In this document: positions 41,324 to 45,185 of the stretch, one piece after another
How the letters are laid out: every line of letters starts with the position of its first letter
How positions within the stretch are numbered: the first letter of the stretch is position 1
Source of the DNA: Kribbella pratensis
GTDB lineage: Bacteria > Actinomycetota > Actinomycetes > Propionibacteriales > Kribbellaceae
NCBI RefSeq assembly: GCF_004366075.1
Contig: NZ_SODU01000007.1
Span: 1 to 45,185 of the forward strand
Length of the DNA stretch: 45,185 nucleotides
Direction of reading: 5' to 3'
Notes under the pieces: generated by a model
Told to the model about the DNA's origin: nothing
What the model saw: the letters and a program-made list of their open reading frames with translations, nothing else
Databases searched by the model: none
Translations under genes and position numbers: made by a program

Positions 41324-41821
41324 TCAGCGGGTACGCCGGACCGGGCGGCCGCTGAACCACCGGTTGGCGTCGGTGTGGAAACTGAGGACGATCGCCGTGA
41401 TCACCGCGGTGACGTGGACGCAGCGGATCGCGCCGAACGCGATGAAGAACGCCGACCAGTCGAGCGCGCCGAAGTCGCCGTCGCGGAAGAACCAGCCGAC
41501 CGGCCCCATCGCCAGCGAGGCGATGCCGACGGTGCCGAGCAGGACGGTGAGCAGCCAGCGGGACCAGCGGACACCCGGGCGGAAGTAGCGGTCGATGACC
41601 ACGAACAAGCCGCCGTACACGATTGCGCGGAAGGCGATCTGGACGAGCAGGCCGAGGACGGAGGAGCCGTCGGCGATCGCGCCGGCAACTCCGAGCACGG
41701 ACTCGGCGACACCGGCACCGACGGCTGTGAACCACAGGGTCGTCGCGCCCCGGACCGCCAGCGGCGGCTGGGGACGGGCGACGTCGTGAATCGTGAGAGC
41801 GCGGTGCTTGGTGCTGTTCAT
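41324..41821 (-). CDS. Small four-helix membrane protein
   Basis: A 165-residue protein with about four membrane segments (TTLWFTAVGAGVAESVLGVAG, VLGLLVQIAFRAIVYGGLFV, WLLTVLLGTVGIASLAMG, AFFIAFGAIRCVHVTAVITA) and a basic C-terminus. I do not recognise the family. A hydrophilic N-terminus of 25 residues is probably cytoplasmic. ATG 41821 has a GGTGGT stretch close upstream but no clear ribosome site. It lies 32 bases downstream of the DUF3866 gene on the same strand and could be co-transcribed with it. If so, it would share that gene's SOS-type control. Confidence 0.7.
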   Translation of the reverse strand: MNSTKHRALTIHDVARPQPPLAVRGATTLWFTAVGAGVAESVLGVAGAIADGSSVLGLLVQIAFRAIVYGGLFVVIDRYFRPGVRWSRWLLTVLLGTVGIASLAMGPVGWFFRDGDFGALDWSAFFIAFGAIRCVHVTAVITAIVLSFHTDANRWFSGRPVRRTR

Positions 41822-41853
41822 ACCACCAACTGTCGCCGCGGGAGCCCGTCCGG

Positions 41854-42954
41854 TCAGGAGTACTGCGACCCCACTCCAGGTGGTGGTACATCCACCAGAC
41901 GCGCGGCGTGCCGGCCTGCGGCCGCAGCGGCCTCGAAGTAGGCGCGGTCCTCGTCCAGGGCGCGGCCCATGGTCGACAGCTTGATGGGGGCCGCTTGTAG
42001 TGCGTCGTACAGCCCGTCGACCCCTACACGCACCACGCGGTGCCGTGCCTTCAACGGCTCGGCAGCGTCCCGTACGGCGTCACCGAAGTCGCCGGAAAGA
42101 TCCGGTACGACGACATCGGCCGGCTGGAGCGCTACGCGACCGTACGCGGTGAGGCTGTGGTGCGAGATGCCACGGTGGCGTGGACGCGGGTCCGCCTCCG
42201 AGATCCGGAGCGAGGCGACGGCCCGGCCGCCCAGTGTGCCGATTGCGTTGACCGCCTCACCCGACTGCACGCCGGAGAACCCCCAGCGAGTACCTGTGCC
42301 CAGGTTGCCCGGGCCCTGAGTGATGACGACCAGCTCCGCGGCCAGGACGTGTACGGCGGTCAACAGCCCGGTGTGGACTGTCACCGCCTCGCGGTCACCG
42401 CCGTACGCCTGGCCGACGGTCACGGTGCCGCTGAGCCAACCGGCGTCGCGCAGGGTCGCGACACTCCGCGAGAACGCCAGTGGCAGCGCACCGCCGTCCG
42501 TCATCACGTAGACCACCCGTGTGGTCGGCCGCGCCTCGTACACACCTGCCAGCACGGCAGGGAGGGCGGAGTGCAGGTCCGCGACGACTACCGGCGTACC
42601 GAAGAGGTCGTCTGCGTCCCGCAGTACGTCGTGATCGGGGGAGTCCTGCTCGTCCGCACCCAGCACCATCGCCTGCAGTGGCGTGTACCGCGCCTTCACC
42701 AGGTGCCCGCGCTCCGGCGGATCCTCCGGCAGCCGGTCCGGTACGGCGACCACCAACGCGTACCCCCCTGTGCCCAGGCCACGGTCCAGCGCGCCCACGT
42801 TGAGCAGCACGCGGTCACCGGCTACCGGCGTACCGACCAGGTCCGGGTAGGCCAGCGCGCGCACAGGCTGCTCGCCGACCATCACTGTCAGTTCCAGCGC
42901 ACCGGCCCAGCTCCGCCCGACCTGCGCCACCACACCGTCCCGCCACCGAATCAC
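41854..42954 (-). CDS. DUF3866 family protein
   Basis: A 366-residue soluble protein of the DUF3866 family, found next to paf genes in actinobacteria. Conserved blocks are ALVVAVPDRL near residue 65, KARYTPLQAMVLGADEQDSP near 88, VVYVMTDGGALPLAFSRSVA near 145, ITQGPGNLGTGTRWGFSGVQ near 210 and ISHHSLTAYGRVAL near 270. Gly-rich and acidic motifs suggest an enzyme, but none is assigned. The start is GTG 42954, 6 bases after a TAGTGT -10 box on the minus strand, with no ribosome site. A perfect SOS-box palindrome covers the spacer and -35 zone of that promoter, so the gene is probably repressed by LexA and induced by DNA damage (inference). Confidence 0.85.
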   Translation of the reverse strand: MIRWRDGVVAQVGRSWAGALELTVMVGEQPVRALAYPDLVGTPVAGDRVLLNVGALDRGLGTGGYALVVAVPDRLPEDPPERGHLVKARYTPLQAMVLGADEQDSPDHDVLRDADDLFGTPVVVADLHSALPAVLAGVYEARPTTRVVYVMTDGGALPLAFSRSVATLRDAGWLSGTVTVGQAYGGDREAVTVHTGLLTAVHVLAAELVVITQGPGNLGTGTRWGFSGVQSGEAVNAIGTLGGRAVASLRISEADPRPRHRGISHHSLTAYGRVALQPADVVVPDLSGDFGDAVRDAAEPLKARHRVVRVGVDGLYDALQAAPIKLSTMGRALDEDRAYFEAAAAAGRHAARLVDVPPPGVGSQYS

Positions 42955-42960
42955 AGCCCG

Positions 42961-42966
42961 ACACTA
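42961..42966 (-). promoter_or_regulatory. -10 box (TAGTGT) of a leaderless DUF3866 promoter
   Basis: On the minus strand TAGTGT ends 6 bases before GTG 42954. The spacer and -35 zone upstream coincide with the SOS box at 42972-42987. Confidence 0.55.
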
Positions 42967-42971
42967 CTGGG

Positions 42972-42987
42972 TCGAACCGGTGTTCGA
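42972..42987. promoter_or_regulatory. SOS box (LexA operator), perfect palindrome
   Basis: TCGAAC-CGGT-GTTCGA is a complete match to the actinobacterial LexA consensus TCGAAC-N4-GTTCGA; the arms are fully symmetric. It lies 5 bases upstream of the DUF3866 -10 box, that is across its spacer and -35, and 42 bases upstream of the pafB -10 box. LexA bound here would block DUF3866 most directly; pafBC may be affected less. Confidence 0.8.
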
Positions 42988-43029
42988 AGTTCTGGTGCGG
43001 AAAGGCGGGTTTTGGACGCCCCGAGGCCG

Positions 43030-43035
43030 TAAGGT
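43030..43035 (+). promoter_or_regulatory. -10 box (TAAGGT) of a leaderless pafBC promoter
   Basis: TAAGGT fits TANNNT and ends 6 bases before GTG 43042, with no ribosome site. The spacing is identical to that of the divergent DUF3866 promoter. Confidence 0.55.
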
Positions 43036-43041
43036 GGTCGG

Positions 43042-43998
43042 GTGTCGGCGCGGAAGAGTGAGCGACTGCTCAACGTGGTCATCTGCCTCCTGGTCGCGCG
43101 CACCTATGTGACCAAGGAGCGGATCCGCGAGGTCGTCGAGGGGTACGCGGGACAGACCGACGACGCCTTCGAGAAGATGTTCGAGCGCGACAAGGACGAG
43201 TTGCGCGATCTCGGCATCCCGATCGAGATGGGCACGATCGACAAGTTCTTCTCCGACGACGTCGGCTACCGGATCCGCCGGGACGTCTTCGAGCTGCCCG
43301 AAGTGCACCTGGAGCCGGACGAGGCCGCCGTCCTCGGCGTGGCCGCGCGGGTCTGGCAGCACGCCGGTCTGTCCGAGGCGACCACGTCGGCGGTGCTGAA
43401 GCTGAAGGCGGCCGGGATCCAGACCGACCAGTCGGCGCTGAGCGCGATCGAGCCGCACGTCGGGGCGTCGGAGCCGGCCTTCGATCCGCTGTGGGCCGCT
43501 GTCGTGGCTCGGCAGGCGGTGCGGTTCCAGCACCTGCGCAGCGGCGCGTCCGAGCCGACCACGCGGACACTCGAGCCGTGGGGGATCGTCTCCTGGCACG
43601 GCCGCTGGTACGTCGTCGGACGGGACCGCGATCGCGAGGCGACCCGGATGTTCCGGATGTCCCGGATCGGCGGGGACGTGAAGACGGTGGGGGAGCCGGG
43701 TGCGTTCACCGTGCCCGAGGGGACGGACCTGCGGTCGCTGGTGACCGAGCTGGCCCCGCCACGGCCGACCTCGGAGGCGAAGGTGCGAGCGCGGACCGGG
43801 TCGTGTGTGAGCCTGCGGCGCCGCGCGAACGCCATCGAGCCGTACGAGGAGGGCTGGGACCTGCTGCACGTCCCGTACGCCGACTCATCGGTGCTGGCCG
43901 AGGAGATCGCGTCGTACGGACCTGACGCGGTCGTAGAGGGACCAGGCGACGTACTGGACGGCGTGCTATGGCGGCTGCGGACGGTGGCCGGGGCATGA
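43042..43998 (+). CDS. pafB: WYL-domain regulator PafB
   Basis: A 318-residue transcription factor with an N-terminal winged helix (residues about 5-70, SERLLNVVICLLVARTYVTK), a central WYL domain (RFQHLRSGASEPTTRTLEPW, SWHGRWYVVGRDRDREATRM) and a C-terminal WCX domain. PafB acts with PafC as activator of the RecA-independent DNA-damage genes in mycobacteria. GTG 43042 gives the standard N-terminus. Its stop overlaps the pafC ATG (ATGA). In mycobacteria the order is pafA-pafB-pafC; here pafA is 4.3 kb upstream and four genes intervene. Confidence 0.93.
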   Translation: MSARKSERLLNVVICLLVARTYVTKERIREVVEGYAGQTDDAFEKMFERDKDELRDLGIPIEMGTIDKFFSDDVGYRIRRDVFELPEVHLEPDEAAVLGVAARVWQHAGLSEATTSAVLKLKAAGIQTDQSALSAIEPHVGASEPAFDPLWAAVVARQAVRFQHLRSGASEPTTRTLEPWGIVSWHGRWYVVGRDRDREATRMFRMSRIGGDVKTVGEPGAFTVPEGTDLRSLVTELAPPRPTSEAKVRARTGSCVSLRRRANAIEPYEEGWDLLHVPYADSSVLAEEIASYGPDAVVEGPGDVLDGVLWRLRTVAGA

Positions 43999-44966
43999 GC
44001 AATGCACGTGACCAGGTGCAGCGGTTGCTGGCGCTGGTGCCGTACCTGCGGGAGAACGACGGTGCTCGCGTCGACGACGTCGCCAAGGAGTTCGGCGTAC
44101 GGCCGAAGCAGATCATCGCGGACCTGAAGGTGCTGTGGTTCTGCGGGCTGCCGGGTGCGCAGATGGGCGATCTGATCGAGATCGACATCGAGGCGGCCGA
44201 GGGCGACGGGGTCATCCACATCAACAACGCGGACTACCTCGCACGGCCGCTGCGATTGGCCGCGGCGGAGGCGCTGGCGCTGCTGACCGCCCTGCGGACG
44301 CTGCGCGAGGTGACAGGTGGTCCGGACCGGGACGCGGTCGACCGCGCGATCGCGAAGCTGGAGCGGGCCGCCGGGGAGGCCGCGGCGGCGAGTGAGGGTG
44401 CGGCCGCGCACGTTCACGTCGAGCCGGCCGCACCGGAGATCGCCGAGATCGTCAACCGCGCGCTGGCCACGAAGCGGCGGTTGCATCTGACGTACGACGT
44501 ACCGTCGCGGGACGAGACGACCGAGCGCGACGTGGACCCGATGCGGCTCGTCGTGTCGGAGGGACGCACGTACCTGGAGGCCTGGTGCCGCCTGGCCGAG
44601 GACGTGCGACTGTTCCGCCTGGACCGGATCGCTGCGGTCAAGCTGCTCGACCTCCCGAGCGAGCCGCCGCCGGAGGCGACGCCGCGAGACCTGTCCAACG
44701 GGATGTTCCAGCCGTCGGAGCGCGACCTGCTGGCGACCCTGAGACTCGCTCCGCCGGCCCGCTGGGTCGCGGAGTACTACCCGAACGAGTCCGTCGAAGA
44801 GGGCCCCGACAACTCCCTCATCGTCAAACTCCGCGTCGCCGACACCGCCTGGCTCCAGCGCCTGGTCCTCCGCCTCGGCGGAGCCGCCACAGTCCTGGAC
44901 CCGCCAGACCTCACCACCCAGATAGCCGCCACAGCCCGCGACGCCCTCTCGGCGTACGACGACTAA
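43995..44966 (+). CDS. pafC: WYL-domain regulator PafC
   Basis: A 323-residue WYL protein, partner of PafB. The winged helix is at residues about 5-65 (VQRLLALVPYLRENDGARVD, EFGVRPKQIIADLKVL). The WYL core is near 165-230 (RRLHLTYDVPSRDETTERDV, VVSEGRTYLEAWCRLAEDVR, LFRLDRIAAV), and the WCX domain follows. The ATG overlaps the pafB stop, so the two subunits are coupled. tatA and tatC, which often follow pafC, are not seen; the next 220 bases hold hairpins and the end of another gene. Confidence 0.93.
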   Translation: MSNARDQVQRLLALVPYLRENDGARVDDVAKEFGVRPKQIIADLKVLWFCGLPGAQMGDLIEIDIEAAEGDGVIHINNADYLARPLRLAAAEALALLTALRTLREVTGGPDRDAVDRAIAKLERAAGEAAAASEGAAAHVHVEPAAPEIAEIVNRALATKRRLHLTYDVPSRDETTERDVDPMRLVVSEGRTYLEAWCRLAEDVRLFRLDRIAAVKLLDLPSEPPPEATPRDLSNGMFQPSERDLLATLRLAPPARWVAEYYPNESVEEGPDNSLIVKLRVADTAWLQRLVLRLGGAATVLDPPDLTTQIAATARDALSAYDD

Positions 44967-45015
44967 CACACACCCAATCGCCCCCTTCGAACGCCGCGAT
45001 GCCTTCGGGTGCATT

Positions 45016-45033
45016 CGAGGGGATAACCCCTCG
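45016..45033. terminator. Hairpin after pafC
   Basis: CGAGGGG-ATAA-CCCCTCG is a perfect 7-bp stem with a four-base loop, 50 bases past the pafC stop. It may end the pafBC message. Confidence 0.55.
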
Positions 45034-45090
45034 ACTGCAGGGTTCTCTGCTCGTACACGAGGGGAGAACCCAACACACGAGCGGATAACC
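45017..45090 (+). repeat. Three near-copies of GAGSGGAKAACC
   Basis: GAGGGGATAACC (45017), GAGGGGAGAACC (45059) and GAGCGGATAACC (45079) lie in one 75-base stretch, each preceded by C. The last two are 20 bases apart. An inverted relative (GGTTCTCTGCTC, 45041) forms the hairpin with the second copy. They could be regulator sites, element ends, or decay products of a repeat. Confidence 0.4.
45040..45071. terminator. Second, longer hairpin between convergent genes
   Basis: GGGTTCTC-TG-CTCG and CGAG-GG-GAGAACCC pair around a TACA loop, giving a 12-bp helix with a two-base internal mismatch. It lies between pafC and the convergent gene at the window edge and may serve as a two-way terminator. 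Confidence 0.55.
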
Positions 45091-45113
45091 GGGTCTTCTG
45101 TCTGATGTGTGGG

Positions 45114-45185
45114 TCAGGTGCGGCCTGGGAGGGGTGGTCGGTAGCCGCCGAGGGTGAGCATGGTCAAGGCGATGAGGGCTTGTGG
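45114..45185 (-). CDS. C-terminal fragment of an unidentified protein (possibly a transposase)
   Basis: A minus-strand frame enters from the right edge and ends in TGA at 45116-45114, giving 23 codons: PQALIALTMLTLGGYRPPLP followed by GRT. An Ala/Leu helix followed by a Tyr-Arg-Pro tail is reminiscent of transposase C-termini, but the fragment is too short to decide. The rest lies outside the window. Confidence 0.35.
   Translation of the reverse strand, partial: PQALIALTMLTLGGYRPPLPGRT

Noticed and set aside
1..45185. CRISPR arrays, tRNA genes or complete insertion sequences
   Set aside because: No regularly spaced direct repeats of CRISPR type, no recognisable cloverleaf with CCA-end context and no full transposase were found; only a possible transposase C-terminus at the right edge.

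Overview
The window is about 45 kb of high-GC DNA from an actinomycete. Evidence for this is the many GTG starts, ATGA/GTGA stop-start overlaps, TANNNT -10 boxes, the Pup ligase PafA with its partners PafB and PafC, the septum pair SteA/SteB, an Eis-type acetyltransferase and an F420-type oxidoreductase. From 5S rRNA to rluB the gene order parallels the Mycobacterium tuberculosis Rv1691-Rv1711 block (TPR protein, HAD phosphatase, tlyA, NAD kinase, recN, steA, steB, pyrG, nudix, xerD, parA, scpA, scpB, rluB). The look of the accessory genes suggests Kribbella or a near relative in the Nocardioidaceae/Kribbellaceae; that genus call is inference only.

Layout. (1) 1-90: 3' end of a 5S rRNA gene and the rrn terminator. 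(2) 189-10347: a protein with a long RGG-like disordered region and a TPR core, a CHAD protein, an opposing DUF1015 gene, a HAD phosphatase, then a run phasin-like / acidic protein / tlyA / nadK / recN. (3) 10458-15972: a tightly coupled envelope cassette steA-steB-(MraY/WecA-like)-(MurJ-like)-(GT4). (4) 15994-19401: pyrG, nudix and an unknown gene with a possible leaderless 11-codon leader. (5) 19523-26331: accessory genes: a GH92 mannosidase broken by a 1-nt frameshift, secreted cyclophilin, HIT-like, cupin, membrane and luciferase-like genes. (6) 26681-33204: ald-xerD, then parA-RHH-scpA-scpB-rluB for chromosome segregation. (7) 33217-37242, minus strand: three paralogous secreted propeller-like proteins with a Tat-exported hydrolase among them. 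(8) 37400-44966: pafA, eis-like, FKBP lipoprotein, a membrane protein, DUF3866, pafB and pafC. (9) 45016-45185: hairpins, repeats and the C-terminal end of one more minus-strand gene.

How the parts fit. Region 3 looks like a lipid-linked sugar pathway (sugar-1-phosphate transferase, glycosyltransferase, flippase) joined to septum proteins. Region 8 looks like a DNA-damage module. The pafA promoter carries a match to the PafBC-dependent motif (TTGTCGG, then TANNNT at the expected spacing). The gap between DUF3866 and pafB carries a perfect SOS-box palindrome (TCGAAC-CGGT-GTTCGA) lying on the DUF3866 promoter. Several promoters in the window (DUF1015, pyrG, pafA, DUF3866, pafB, and the leader before 18484) place TANNNT only 6-8 nt before the start codon, which points to leaderless mRNAs.

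The strongest leads are the SOS box and PafBC motif, the three-paralogue secreted cluster, the SteAB envelope cassette, the frameshifted mannosidase and the duplicated 3' end of pafA.
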